DNA of 41,592 nucleotides from Desulfobacteraceae bacterium (GCA_021737045.1 JAIPES010000015.1:1-41592); one strand, 5' to 3'. Positions 25,047-33,284 are shown, numbered from the stretch's first letter. Numbers and translations are program-made. The notes: a model not told the origin generated them from the sequence alone.

Positions 25047-26216
25047 TTACCAGGCGCGGATCTGCGGGCGCATGCGCTCCGGGGCCAGGTTTAAAAAATA
25101 CTGATCCGTCATCCCGGCGATAAAATCCCGGACAATTTCAGCAGGGCAGTGCGCTGACATGTAATCTTCGGCCATATCGGCAATAAAATTGCGGTAAACA
25201 GGAGATTGTTTATTGCCGGCTTCAATATCATTGAAAAACCGCTCAAACAGATGGTCAAACAAATTCTCAATTTTGGGTGTGTCCTGCTTGATGGCCGGAT
25301 TTGAATAAATCGCCTCGTAGTTAAACTGCTTCAGCCGCCGCAGAGCCCCGGAGATCTCCGGGCTGAAAGCCACGGCGTCCTGCTCGTAGCTGGTGCGGAT
25401 CACATCCGTAACAAGGGTATAGACAATCGTGCCGTTGGTATCGCCCAGGTGCTGCACGCAGTTCTCCGGCAGGTCCGTGCGCCGGATCAGGCCCAGACGG
25501 ATGGCGTCTTCAATGTCTCTGCCGATATAGCTGATGGTGTCGGAAAAACGCACCACGCATCCCTCCAGGGTCATGGGTACCAGCTCAATTGGCCGGCCCG
25601 ATTTTTTTTCAGCGAGTTCGGCCTGATGGCCTTCAAAGGTTTTGCCCTGCACAGGCGCCAGGTGCCGGTTGTGGACCTCTCCGTCATGGCACAGAATGCC
25701 GTCTAACGTCTGGAGGCAGAGATTCCAGCCCCGGCCTTTTCGCTCGACTTTTTCCAGAAACTGAACACTTTGCACGTTGTGATGATACTGCCCGATGCCA
25801 GCGGCCCGGCACAGGTTTGAAAGGAACCGCTCACCGTCATGGCCAAAGGGCGGATGACCGATATCATGGCCAATGGCAACGGCCTCGATCAAATCCTCGT
25901 TTAATCCCAAAAACCGGCCGATGGTCCGGGCCACCCTGGAAACCAGCTGCACATGGAGCATGCGATGGGTGATATGATCATTTCGGATGAGGTAAAACAC
26001 CTGGGTTTTATCAATATACCGGCTGTAGGCCAAAGAATGCAGGATACGGTCCACATCCACGGCAAAGGGCTGCCGGTAATCGGTTTCCAAACGCTTTTCC
26101 GGACGTCTGCGAACCCCCCGGGCACTTTTTGAGGCCCCGGGTGAAAGGCTTTGCTGCTCCCGGTCGTCGAGTATAGCTGTCAACACCTGCAGGGCGGGAA
26201 GTTCAGATCTCTGCAT
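25047..26216 (-). CDS. dgt: dGTP triphosphohydrolase-like HD protein
   Basis: Dgt-family HD phosphohydrolases convert dGTP or other dNTPs to the nucleoside and tripolyphosphate, and thereby tune dNTP pools. The 389-residue protein has the HD motif at H117-D118 (AIGHDIGHPPFGHDGE). It also has the upstream YRQPFAVDVDRILHSLAYSR block, an HHNVQSVQFLEKVERKGRG segment typical of the family, and FSDTISYIGRDIEDA later. The ATG at 26216 overlaps the upstream ATP-grasp gene by 14 bp and has GAGGAAAAG in front. A longer frame to 26267 is unlikely. The preferred dNTP cannot be read from sequence. Confidence 0.88.
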   Translation of the reverse strand: MQRSELPALQVLTAILDDREQQSLSPGASKSARGVRRRPEKRLETDYRQPFAVDVDRILHSLAYSRYIDKTQVFYLIRNDHITHRMLHVQLVSRVARTIGRFLGLNEDLIEAVAIGHDIGHPPFGHDGERFLSNLCRAAGIGQYHHNVQSVQFLEKVERKGRGWNLCLQTLDGILCHDGEVHNRHLAPVQGKTFEGHQAELAEKKSGRPIELVPMTLEGCVVRFSDTISYIGRDIEDAIRLGLIRRTDLPENCVQHLGDTNGTIVYTLVTDVIRTSYEQDAVAFSPEISGALRRLKQFNYEAIYSNPAIKQDTPKIENLFDHLFERFFNDIEAGNKQSPVYRNFIADMAEDYMSAHCPAEIVRDFIAGMTDQYFLNLAPERMRPQIRAW

Positions 26217-27012
26217 TGGCGATCTTTTCCTCCATGATCCTGTAATAATCCATGCCGGCTGCGGCAAAGCCGGCTTTACCGTATTTCATGTTGGCTTCAA
26301 GAATATATAATCGGTCGTCTGCCATGCAAATATCAATGCCCACATCATCCCACCCGCAGCAGCGGGCCGTATGCAAAGCCAGATCAAGGGCTGATTCAGG
26401 CACGGGATCGAGGCAGATTTTGCCGCCGCAGCCCAGATTGGTCCGAAATTCGCCCTGCGCGGCAATACGCCAGTAGGCATGGGCAATTTTATCGCCGATG
26501 ACCACGACCCGGATATCCCGGTCAATGGGCAGATATTCCTGGATATAAGCGGTATTGGTCAACTCGCAGTAAGCATCCAGGTCATCGCGGCCGGCAATCA
26601 GAAAAACGCCCCGGCCCAGGGCCGAACCCCGGGCAATTTTGCCCACAAAGGGAAACCGGAAGTGTGACAGGATCTTTTCCGGCAGGCGCCTGCCGTAAAA
26701 GGCGCGGGTTCTGGGCCGGGGCAGATCAAGGATTTCAAACAGGGCGCTTTGCTTGATCTTGTCCTGAACGAACCGATAGGTATGTACGCTCGGGAAAATC
26801 GGTTTTCCGGCAGCTGCCAGCAAATCGGCATAAAAAGTGGAAGGGTAATATATTTTCGGGGCATCCCGGATCAGTTCCGCCTCAGCCGGGGGATAATCGG
26901 AAAAATTGGGCCGCACCCCCAGGCAGGTCACGTTGGAACAGGACCGCAGGTGAAGTTCAAGGCAGACAGCCTTTGACGGACAAGCCGTGGATCGGACACT
27001 TTCGTGCTTCAA
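26203..27012 (-). CDS. ATP-grasp ligase of the RimK-like type, substrate unknown
   Basis: The 269-residue protein has the ATP-grasp pattern: an N-terminal pre-ATP domain (IYYPSTFYADLLAAAGKPIFPS), a lysine-containing nucleotide-binding strand (FPFVGKIARGSALGRGVF), then IQEYLPIDRDIRVVVIGDK and the metal-binding end VGIDICMADDRLYILEANMKYG. RimK-like enzymes add amino acids to proteins or small molecules. No partner gene reveals the substrate here. The frame starts with TTG at 27012, overlapping the stop of the upstream lipoprotein gene as TTGA; a GTG 27 codons further in is the only near alternative. The N-terminal 30 residues are cysteine-rich (four Cys), which is odd if this start is right. 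Confidence 0.82.
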   Translation of the reverse strand: MKHESVRSTACPSKAVCLELHLRSCSNVTCLGVRPNFSDYPPAEAELIRDAPKIYYPSTFYADLLAAAGKPIFPSVHTYRFVQDKIKQSALFEILDLPRPRTRAFYGRRLPEKILSHFRFPFVGKIARGSALGRGVFLIAGRDDLDAYCELTNTAYIQEYLPIDRDIRVVVIGDKIAHAYWRIAAQGEFRTNLGCGGKICLDPVPESALDLALHTARCCGWDDVGIDICMADDRLYILEANMKYGKAGFAAAGMDYYRIMEEKIANAEI

Positions 27013-27788
27013 GGCGCTGCATCCGCATTGCCGGGCAGTTCCGGGGAAAAGGCCCGGGCCGGTACGGCTGCATCGGCCCAGCAGCGCTCCACGCTCACTG
27101 ACAGACCATGGCCATCCGGATCCGAGATCTGAAGTTCAAAGGGCATATTTCGTCCATCTGCAGACCGCACCTCAAGGATCTCCGCCCGGTAGGCAGTCCC
27201 CTGCCAGGTAAACATTTCCACTTCCCGAACACTGATGGGTTCGGTGGAAAACCGTATGCGCTGTACGGTTCCGGAGAACCGTTTTTTCAGCACCAGCATG
27301 GAACCGCCGCCAAGCGTCTGATAGGCAATGACACTGTCATGATCCGCTATGGGGACCCCGCCGCCGAGCAGCAGTGCAAGATCATCCACATCAATATCCA
27401 CGCCGATAAGCAGATCCAGGCTCCGCCGGCCGGTATCCCTGCGCCGCACCTCCCCGCTTTCCGGAAAGTGAAAGGAACACAGGTCCGGGCCGCAGATAAC
27501 CTTGACAAAGGGCTGGCCGGCAAGGCCCATGGCTTCCACCCGGAAACGCCCCCCCGGCGCGCCAAGCCACGCCGCACGAACAGACCATGAACCGCTGTCA
27601 TCGTCCACCCCGATACGGCCGATGGCCTTATAAGGGGTCATTGTCTTGTTTGCTTTTTGGATGCGGGCAAGAAGGGATTCGGCTTTACCCGCCTCCATGC
27701 GGGAAACGACAGACGGCGGCGGTTTTTCCACAGAAGCGCAGGCCGCTGTGAGCAGAATCAAAACCAGTGCAATCAGGCGGCCTTTCAA
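27009..27788 (-). CDS. Predicted outer-membrane lipoprotein (DUF4292/LolB-like)
   Basis: This 259-residue protein has a clean lipoprotein signal (MKGRLIALVLILLTAAC, lipobox LTAAC) and a mature part of alternating beta strands (YKAIGRIGVDDDSGSWSVRA, GRFRVEAMGLAGQPFVKVIC, RIRFSTEPISVREVEMF). That resembles the LolA/LolB or DUF4292 half-barrel that handles lipids or lipoproteins. The match is by pattern and not certain. The start is TTG at 27788, with a strong AGGAGG eight bases before it, and it overlaps the stop of the upstream TPR gene (TTGA). The location in a run of envelope genes supports an outer-membrane role. Confidence 0.78.
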   Translation of the reverse strand: MKGRLIALVLILLTAACASVEKPPPSVVSRMEAGKAESLLARIQKANKTMTPYKAIGRIGVDDDSGSWSVRAAWLGAPGGRFRVEAMGLAGQPFVKVICGPDLCSFHFPESGEVRRRDTGRRSLDLLIGVDIDVDDLALLLGGGVPIADHDSVIAYQTLGGGSMLVLKKRFSGTVQRIRFSTEPISVREVEMFTWQGTAYRAEILEVRSADGRNMPFELQISDPDGHGLSVSVERCWADAAVPARAFSPELPGNADAAP

Positions 27789-29557
27789 GGCGACACCTCC
27801 TGCCGGAGTGCATCCATTTTTTCCTTTACGGCATCCGCATGGTCAGAGCCGTTTTCCAGGGCCTTTTTATAATATTGCAGGGCTTGTCCGGGCTGATCGG
27901 TTTTGCGGTAGACATCGCCCAGGTGCTCGCAAATAATGGGGTCATCGCCGATTTTTTCAACAGCCTTTTCCAGGTACTTGCGGGCCTTTTGATAATCTCC
28001 CTGCCGGTAATGCACCCATCCCATGGAATCCAGGATGTGGCCGCTTTCCGGCTCCAGCTCCAGGGCCCGGCGGATCAGGGACTCGGCCTCCCTGAGACGG
28101 ATGTTTTGATCGGCATAAGTGTATCCGAGATAGTTCAGGGCGTCTGCGTTTTCCGGGTCCTTTTCGATGACTTGTTTCATTTTTTCAATTGCAGCCTGCA
28201 CATCGCCCATCTTTTCGTAGAGAACCCCGAGTTCATAGAGCAACTCAGTGCTTCCGGGATTAATGGAAAGCCCCTGCTGCAAAAGCGATTCAGCCTGCCG
28301 GAAATGCTCCTGTTCCTGATAAAATGCACTCAGATACGGAATCAGAGCTGCCTTTCCGGCGCTGTCGCTTTTTTCCATGGCGGCTTCAAGCAACCGGACA
28401 GCCTGCCCGGTTCTGGACTCCCGGTTGTAAATAATGGCCTGGTGGATCATGGCATCAATGTAAAAATCGCTGTCAGGCGCCACCTGCTGAAAATGGTCCA
28501 TGGCAGGGCCTGGTTTGTCCGAGAGGTAAAGGGCTGCGCCGGCCAGATAATGCAGAGCGGAATTCTGCCGGTCATGTTCCAAAACACCTGACAGGGCGAT
28601 TATGGCATCATCGTATTGCTGCCGTCCCAGCATCCCGGTAACGGCCTTGATCACATCTGAATCCGGCCCGGCGCGTTCCGCGAGATCCTCCCAGATTGCC
28701 CGGGCCTTATTCGCCCGGCCCTGTTTTTTGTAAAAAACTCCGAGTTCAATGGCTGCAACCGCATTGCGCGGATCGCGTTCAAGGATGGCCTGGTACTGGG
28801 CAACCGCCATGGCGTCTCTGCCCTGGCGCCTGTAAATATCAATGAGTGCGGCACGCGGCTCCATTAAATCCGGCTCAATGGACAGGCTCCGCTGATAAGC
28901 GTCTGCGGCATCCCCGAGCCGGCCCAGCTCGTTTAAGGCCTGGCCCAGGTAATAAAACCCCGTATAATTTTCCGGAAACCGCTCCACAAAATCCGTCATC
29001 AATTCTGCAGCCCGGTTGAACTGCTCCTGCTGCAGATAAAGCCGGGCCAGAATCAGGGTAATATTTTCCCGTTCCGGCGCATTTTCGACAACCTTTTCAT
29101 AAGCCTGCCGGGCTGCATCCAGCTCTCCGGCACTTTGCCAGAGGGAGCCGGCAACGATCAGGGACTCTGTGTTGTCCGGATCCTGACCCAGGGCCTCTTT
29201 GATCATTTCCAGGGCTTTATCCTTCCGGCCCTGCTTGATGTAGAGCATGGCAAGCTCTTTTTTGACAACCACCTGATCCGGGACCTTGTCAACAGCTTCT
29301 TTCATAAAGGCCACAGCCTCTTCCAACCGACCGGAACGGGCAGCCAGCTGCGCCCGTAAAAAATCATAATAATGGCTGACCGGCCGCTGCTGACCGGCAG
29401 CAGGCGAAGTGACGTCAGCAGGGGGTTGAGCAGCCGGTACCGAAGACCCGGTGCGATCCCTGCCCGCGCACCCGGCGATAAGGGCAGCCATGACCATTAA
29501 CCCTCCGAACAAAGCAAACATGCGGACCCCAGGGCATGGCAACAGGCTTGAATTCAT
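27785..29557 (-). CDS. TPR-repeat lipoprotein
   Basis: From the preferred ATG at 29557 this is a 590-residue lipoprotein (signal ending LIAGC) made almost wholly of tetratricopeptide repeats, about a dozen (for example VVKKELAMLYIKQGRKDKAL, NYTGFYYLGQALNELGRLGD, ADALNYLGYTYADQNIRLRE and PIICEHLGDVYRKTDQPGQA). Such proteins usually scaffold envelope complexes. The long open frame extends into the rpoH gene, but that part has no signal peptide and is discarded. An ATG at 29593 is possible. The rpoH stop is 40 bp upstream. The 3' end overlaps the LolB-like lipoprotein by TTGA, which suggests joint function in lipoprotein handling. Confidence 0.88.
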   Translation of the reverse strand: MNSSLLPCPGVRMFALFGGLMVMAALIAGCAGRDRTGSSVPAAQPPADVTSPAAGQQRPVSHYYDFLRAQLAARSGRLEEAVAFMKEAVDKVPDQVVVKKELAMLYIKQGRKDKALEMIKEALGQDPDNTESLIVAGSLWQSAGELDAARQAYEKVVENAPERENITLILARLYLQQEQFNRAAELMTDFVERFPENYTGFYYLGQALNELGRLGDAADAYQRSLSIEPDLMEPRAALIDIYRRQGRDAMAVAQYQAILERDPRNAVAAIELGVFYKKQGRANKARAIWEDLAERAGPDSDVIKAVTGMLGRQQYDDAIIALSGVLEHDRQNSALHYLAGAALYLSDKPGPAMDHFQQVAPDSDFYIDAMIHQAIIYNRESRTGQAVRLLEAAMEKSDSAGKAALIPYLSAFYQEQEHFRQAESLLQQGLSINPGSTELLYELGVLYEKMGDVQAAIEKMKQVIEKDPENADALNYLGYTYADQNIRLREAESLIRRALELEPESGHILDSMGWVHYRQGDYQKARKYLEKAVEKIGDDPIICEHLGDVYRKTDQPGQALQYYKKALENGSDHADAVKEKMDALRQEVSP

Positions 29558-29597
29558 GGGCTTTTCACTTTTTATGGTGCCTGAAATCCGCATGATG

Positions 29598-30602
29598 TTA
29601 CTCGTTTTCCTCGGGATGCTCATAGGCGGCGAAGTCCGGAATCTCCTTTTCGAAAAACACCCGCATTTTCTTGACAATATTTTTTTCCAGCTGCCGCACC
29701 CGCTCCCGGGAGATCTGATATTTGTCCCCGATGTCCTGAAGGGTATCGGGCGTATCGGTGAATATGCGCCGCTGAAAAATATCCAGCTCCCGCTCTGAGA
29801 GCTGCTTTTTAAAATCCCCGAGCTTTTCGCGCAGGAGGGATTCGACTTCCTTGCGGGCCACCTGGGATTCAATGGACTCGGTATCCGAACTGAAAAAATC
29901 GCCCCGCTCGGTGTCCGAGTCATCTTTTAAGGGCTCATCCAAAGACACGTCCCAGCCGTCGAGGCGCAGATCCATGTCCCGCACTTCCTGCTCAGAGACG
30001 CCCAGGCGGCTGGAAAGCAGCTTTGTCTCCGGGGCAAAACCCTGCTCCACAAGTTTCTGTTTTTCCTTTTTGAGCTTGAAAAACAGCTTGCGCTGACCCT
30101 GGGTGGTGCCGATCTTGACCAGGCGCCAGTTGTCCATGATGAATTTCAGAATATAGGCCTTGATCCAGAAGGCTGCGTAATAGGAAAACTTGACGTTCTT
30201 GTAGGGATCAAACTTCTGCACCGCATGCATCAGGCCGATATTGCCCTCCTGGATCAAGTCCATCAGATTCTGCATCCAGGTGCGCTGAAACTCCATGGCA
30301 ATCTTGACCACCAGCCGAAGATTGGATGTGGCCAGTATATAAGCCGCATCCGGATCCCCTTCCTCCTGCAGCCGCCGCCCCAGTTCAACTTCCTGCTCAC
30401 GGGTGAGCAAGGGGTAGCGGCTGATTTCGGAAAGATACCGCTGAAGCGGGTCATAGGGAACAAGCTGGCCCTTATCTTCGGGCAGAGATACTGCCTTTTT
30501 CAAATTCCGCGTTGCTGCCGAATCGCTGTCGCTGCCACCATTGCCGGGGGCCTCGGCATTTTCCGGTTTTTCAGTATTATCAGTTGGCATCTGCCTGCTC
30601 AT
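29598..30602 (-). CDS. rpoH: RNA polymerase sigma factor, RpoH type
   Basis: This is a 334-residue group 3-like sigma factor. Region 2 is strong (LRLVVKIAMEFQ, NLMDLIQEGNIGLMHAVQKF, VKFSYYAAFWIKAYILKFIM), and the RpoH box QRKLFFKLKKEK lies at about 170-181, the feature that marks heat-shock sigma-32 factors. Region 4 with its helix-turn-helix (LQDIGDKYQISRERVRQLE) is intact. A 45-residue acidic and polar N-terminal extension makes it longer than the E. coli protein (284 residues). It may direct heat-shock or envelope-stress transcription. The start ATG at 30602 has a weak AAGG. The upstream 630 bp carries repeats and no visible CIRCE element. Confidence 0.92.
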   Translation of the reverse strand: MSRQMPTDNTEKPENAEAPGNGGSDSDSAATRNLKKAVSLPEDKGQLVPYDPLQRYLSEISRYPLLTREQEVELGRRLQEEGDPDAAYILATSNLRLVVKIAMEFQRTWMQNLMDLIQEGNIGLMHAVQKFDPYKNVKFSYYAAFWIKAYILKFIMDNWRLVKIGTTQGQRKLFFKLKKEKQKLVEQGFAPETKLLSSRLGVSEQEVRDMDLRLDGWDVSLDEPLKDDSDTERGDFFSSDTESIESQVARKEVESLLREKLGDFKKQLSERELDIFQRRIFTDTPDTLQDIGDKYQISRERVRQLEKNIVKKMRVFFEKEIPDFAAYEHPEENE

Positions 30603-30611
30603 AACCTTACT

Positions 30612-30978
30612 TGATGGTTTCGTAAAAAGCTTTTTACCGCGTCCGCTGTTTGTAAGGAAGAAAGCCCTGCGGTCGGCGTCGGCTTTTTCGCTCCTGACCG
30701 TTTTTGCGGATTGATCAAATGCCTTTGCTTAAAATTGACAAACCCGCTCTACCTTGCTCAAACAGTTTGAAATTTTCACGCAAAAACGCTCAATGTCGCT
30801 TCAAAAGCCTACCCCGCCCTTGGACTTCCTTGGAAGTATTTCCCCAGGGCCGCCGCCCGGGACCGAACACTGCAAATAACTTTTTGCCGCATGCTTAAAA
30901 GCTTTGATTTTATTTTTTTGAACCTTGAACCTTGAACGAAGTTATTTAGAAGCTTTTTAAGATGTTATCCTTGTTAAC
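30612..30978. repeat. Possible miniature repeat with degenerate terminal inverted repeats
   Basis: The left end GATGGTTTCGTAAAAAGCT is matched in inverted orientation at the right end by AGCTTTTTAAGATGTTATC (14 of 19 positions by eye). The left end also resembles the unit GATGGYRCCGTAAAAAGT found twice at 41455-41499. No transposase frame lies inside. It could be a decayed non-autonomous element or a shared intergenic repeat family. Confidence 0.45.
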
Positions 30979-31170
30979 TCATCGTCGTTTTTTTGATCCA
31001 GACCCTATCAGTTCAATAATAACTGCAACCGGCGTAAAAATCACACTAGAAGTTGTTGCCCGTCTGCTCCCAACGGTATTGAACCGATGCCGGCGCAGGT
31101 GCAATATTGTCTTTTTATAATGGACAAATCCGCTGTCCAATGGTAAAGAAAAAAATTTCCGGATCTCAGG

Positions 31171-31202
31171 TTGTCTGTTTGTCAAATTGTCTGTTTGTCA
31201 AA
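31171..31202 (+). repeat. Two exact 16-bp tandem repeats upstream of tRNA-Arg
   Basis: TTGTCTGTTTGTCAAA occurs twice back to back. Each unit ends with TTTGTCAAA, almost palindromic. It is 34 bp upstream of the tRNA and near where its promoter should be, so it could be a binding site pair or a slippage product. Confidence 0.8.
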
Positions 31203-31235
31203 ACAGTTAAAAAACAAAAAAAATCCAAGATATGC

Positions 31236-31312
31236 GCGCCTGTAGCTCAGTCGGATAGAGCAACGGACTTCTAATCCGTAGGCCGCAGGTTCGAATCCTG
31301 CCAGGCGCGCCA
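31236..31312 (+). tRNA. tRNA-Arg (anticodon UCU), CCA encoded
   Basis: The 7-bp acceptor stem GCGCCTG pairs with CAGGCGC, followed by discriminator G and encoded CCA. TAGCTCAG and GAGC make the D-arm, the anticodon stem-loop is ACGGA-CTTCTAA-TCCGT with anticodon TCT at 31270-31272, and the T-loop is GGTTCGAATCC. It reads AGA codons. It stands alone, not in a tRNA cluster. Confidence 0.97.
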
Positions 31313-31335
31313 GCCCAAACAGCCCCTTTATTTTT

Positions 31336-31953
31336 TCAACAAACATTTCGCGCGTGGATCAGGGTCCAGTACCCCAGAAGATTGACCGGGCAGGTTTCCA
31401 CCACATCAAGGGGATTTTTCTCAAGAAACGCCTCCATCGAAAATCGCGGACTGAACCCCAGCAGGCCTTTGAAGGGAAGCATAACCGTTTCCACCATCCT
31501 GGGCACCAAATGATGGTTGCTGAAATGATTGACCACGAAAAGATCCCCTCCGGGCTTGCACACCCGCCGGATTTCCTCCATCATCTTCTCCGGTTCAGGC
31601 ACCACGGTGACCACGTACATGACAGCAACCTGGTCAAAGCTGTTGTCGGCAAAACTCATGCACTGGGCGTCCATCAGAGAAAGACTGCAGGTGCCGGGGG
31701 CGCCGCCGTTTGTGTAGTTTCGGGCCTGCCACAGCATGTGCGGCGAGATGTCAATTCCCACAACCGAAACGTCTTTGGGATAAAGCGGCAAAGAAAGCCC
31801 GGTGCCCACACCCACTTCCAGAATCCGCTGGCCAGGGGCAAAATTCATTTTCCCGATAAGCGCCCGGCGGCCGTGCTCAAAAACTTTTCCAAAAATCCGG
31901 TCATAACTTCCGGCATAGCGCTTATATGCCTTTATAATCGCCTGATCATCCAT
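31336..31953 (-). CDS. SAM-dependent methyltransferase, possibly phospholipid N-methyltransferase
   Basis: The 205-residue protein is a class I methyltransferase: motif I ILEVGVGTGLSLPLYP, the acidic loop VVGIDISPHML, motif IV-like SFADNSFDQVAVMYVVT and post-motif VCKPGGDLFVV. The N-terminus (IKAYKRYAGSYDRIFGKVFE) and the FKGLLGFSPRFSMEAF segment resemble the Rhodobacter PmtA type of phosphatidylethanolamine N-methyltransferase, but the substrate is not certain. The start ATG at 31953 has GGAG eight bases upstream; the frame continues to 32007 without a ribosome site. It is a single gene, divergent from the crotonase gene. Confidence 0.85.
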   Translation of the reverse strand: MDDQAIIKAYKRYAGSYDRIFGKVFEHGRRALIGKMNFAPGQRILEVGVGTGLSLPLYPKDVSVVGIDISPHMLWQARNYTNGGAPGTCSLSLMDAQCMSFADNSFDQVAVMYVVTVVPEPEKMMEEIRRVCKPGGDLFVVNHFSNHHLVPRMVETVMLPFKGLLGFSPRFSMEAFLEKNPLDVVETCPVNLLGYWTLIHARNVC

Positions 31954-32135
31954 TGTTTGACTCCAGGTTGCGTCCTTTTCCGGCAGCATTGCGCCCGGCT
32001 GCCACATTTGACAAATAAAACAAATTCATTTATTTAACCTTGGGTATGAACACTATTTTATTATCAAAGATCCGCCCGGTTTGAAAGTGTTTTCTGCTTT
32101 CGCCCCCTTTAACCCGCTTACATATGGAGGCTGAC

Positions 32136-32927
32136 ATGTCATATGAAACCATTGAGGTCGATGTTGCCGATGCCATCGCCACCATCACCATCAACCGCCC
32201 CAAATCCTTAAACGCACTCAACGCACAGGTGATCGCTGAAATGCACGCAGCCGTTGATGAAATCGCGGAAAACGATGATATCCGTGCGCTTCTGATCACC
32301 GGCGCCGGGGACAAAGCTTTTGTGGCCGGCGCTGACATTAGCGAACTGGCCAAACTCAACCCGGTCAGCGCCAAGCATTTTGCCTCCCGCGGCCACGAAC
32401 TCATGTTCAAAATCGAAGCCCTGCCCATTGCGGTTATAGCCGTAGTCAACGGTTTTGCATTGGGCGGCGGCCTGGAACTGGCCCTTTCCTGCGATTTCAT
32501 TTATGCCGCGGACAACGCCAAAGTGGGACAGCCGGAAATCAATCTGGGCATTATCCCGGGATTCGGCGGCACCCAGCGTCTGGCCCGCATTGTAGGAACG
32601 AACCTGGCCCGGGAGATGATTCTCACGGGCATGATGCTCTCAGCTGAAGAGGCTGAAAAAAAAGGCATTGTCAACCGGGTGGTACCGGCTGCCGAACTCA
32701 TGGAAACCGCCGGGAAAACCGCCAAAACCATTGCCCGAAAGGGGCGTGTGTCGGTCCAGGCGACCAAGCAGACCATTGCAAACGGTATGGATGCGGACCT
32801 GGAAACCGGCTGTGAAATTGAAATCAACGCCTTTGCATTGTGCCTGGCCAGCGAAGATGCAAAAGAGGGCACCAGCGCATTTCTGGAAAAACGCAAGCCT
32901 GAATTTAAGGGGAGATTAAACCAGTAA
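32136..32927 (+). CDS. Enoyl-CoA hydratase/crotonase
   Basis: The 263-residue protein is a crotonase-fold enoyl-CoA hydratase that adds water across the double bond of 2-enoyl-CoA esters, probably crotonyl-CoA. Both catalytic glutamates are present (E114 in GGGLELALSCD and E134 in GQPEINLGIIPGFGG), exactly 20 residues apart as in the rat enzyme. The oxyanion-hole segment AFVAGADISEL is intact. The start ATG at 32136 follows GGAGG at 32126-32130; the in-frame ATG at 32124 is less likely. A TTGACA at 32008-32013 upstream may be its -35 box, with a poor -10. A new strong promoter starts 11 bp after its stop. Confidence 0.93.
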   Translation: MSYETIEVDVADAIATITINRPKSLNALNAQVIAEMHAAVDEIAENDDIRALLITGAGDKAFVAGADISELAKLNPVSAKHFASRGHELMFKIEALPIAVIAVVNGFALGGGLELALSCDFIYAADNAKVGQPEINLGIIPGFGGTQRLARIVGTNLAREMILTGMMLSAEEAEKKGIVNRVVPAAELMETAGKTAKTIARKGRVSVQATKQTIANGMDADLETGCEIEINAFALCLASEDAKEGTSAFLEKRKPEFKGRLNQ

Positions 32928-32937
32928 CGGTTTTTTC

Positions 32938-32965
32938 TTGACAGATCCGGCCGGGGCTGTTTAAT
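32938..32965 (+). promoter_or_regulatory. Strong sigma70-like promoter after the crotonase gene
   Basis: A perfect -35 TTGACA (32938-32943), a 16-bp spacer and TTTAAT (32960-32965, five of six matches) lie directly after the crotonase stop. Transcription would start near 32972 and run through a roughly 310-nt leader into paaK, or end at the terminators as a small RNA of about 200 nt. Confidence 0.65.
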
Positions 32966-33081
32966 GTGGGACATCTGTTTTTTTCAGAACATATTTTTTC
33001 AAAATTTCACAAGGTCTGCCAACGCATGAGACAAGCATCTGAGCATGCCGGTTTTTTTGGGAACTTTTTTTTCTTTAAAAA

Positions 33082-33146
33082 GTCTTCCCATGGATCGGCG
33101 CAGTAAAAAAGCCAACCGAAATACGCAAACAAGGCCATGGGAAGAC
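33082..33146 (+). promoter_or_regulatory. Candidate antiterminator hairpin in the paaK leader
   Basis: GTCTTCCCATGG (33082-33093) and CCATGGGAAGAC (33135-33146) are perfect 12-bp complements. The right arm shares CCATGGG with the left arm of the following terminator, so the two structures cannot form together. This is the classic geometry of an antiterminator/terminator switch. Confidence 0.55.
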
Positions 33147-33173
33147 GCAAGCAGGCAACCCATGGCCTTTTTT
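33131..33173 (+). terminator. Intrinsic terminator 1 in the paaK leader
   Basis: AAGGCCATGGG (33131-33141) pairs perfectly with CCCATGGCCTT (33159-33169) around a 17-nt loop, followed by a run of six T residues (33168-33173). It lies about 110 bp before the paaK start and would end transcripts made from the 32938 promoter. Confidence 0.75.
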
Positions 33174-33180
33174 CATGCCA

Positions 33181-33212
33181 AAAGGCTGTGGGTTTTCCCG
33201 CAGCCTTTTTTT
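33181..33212 (+). terminator. Intrinsic terminator 2 in the paaK leader
   Basis: AAAGGCTGTGGG (33181-33192), loop TTTT, CCCGCAGCCTTT (33197-33208) with one G-T pair, then more T residues to 33211. This is a second strong rho-independent terminator only eight bases after the first, with about 70 bp left before paaK. Confidence 0.8.
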
Positions 33213-33284
33213 ATGGGCAAACCCATCGGCCCGGGCCAGGCAGCGGTTGTATGAAGAACCACACCACGCACAAGGAGGACAACG

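Larger units (their letters stand above)
30603..31235. other. Gene-free region upstream of rpoH
   Basis: No credible gene is seen between rpoH and tRNA-Arg. It contains a degenerate element with terminal inverted repeats (30612-30978), a run of three 7-bp units TTGAACC/TTGAACC/TTGAACG at 30918-30938, a small hairpin TGGACA-7-TGTCCA at 31121-31139 next to a TATAAT, and a 16-bp tandem repeat (31171-31202). The rpoH promoter must lie here on the minus strand; a candidate TTGGAC-15-TATAAA around 31117-31140 is weak evidence. Confidence 0.55.

Noticed and set aside
29558-29923. N-terminal extension of the TPR lipoprotein into rpoH
   Set aside because: The extension is antisense-like noise in another frame of rpoH; a lipoprotein signal begins at 29557.
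33101-33170. Resemblance to a c-di-GMP (GEMM-I) riboswitch because of GACGCAA in the paaK leader
   Set aside because: Only the short GACGCAA motif matches. It lies in the loop of the terminator, and the other conserved GEMM stems are not apparent, so no riboswitch class is claimed.
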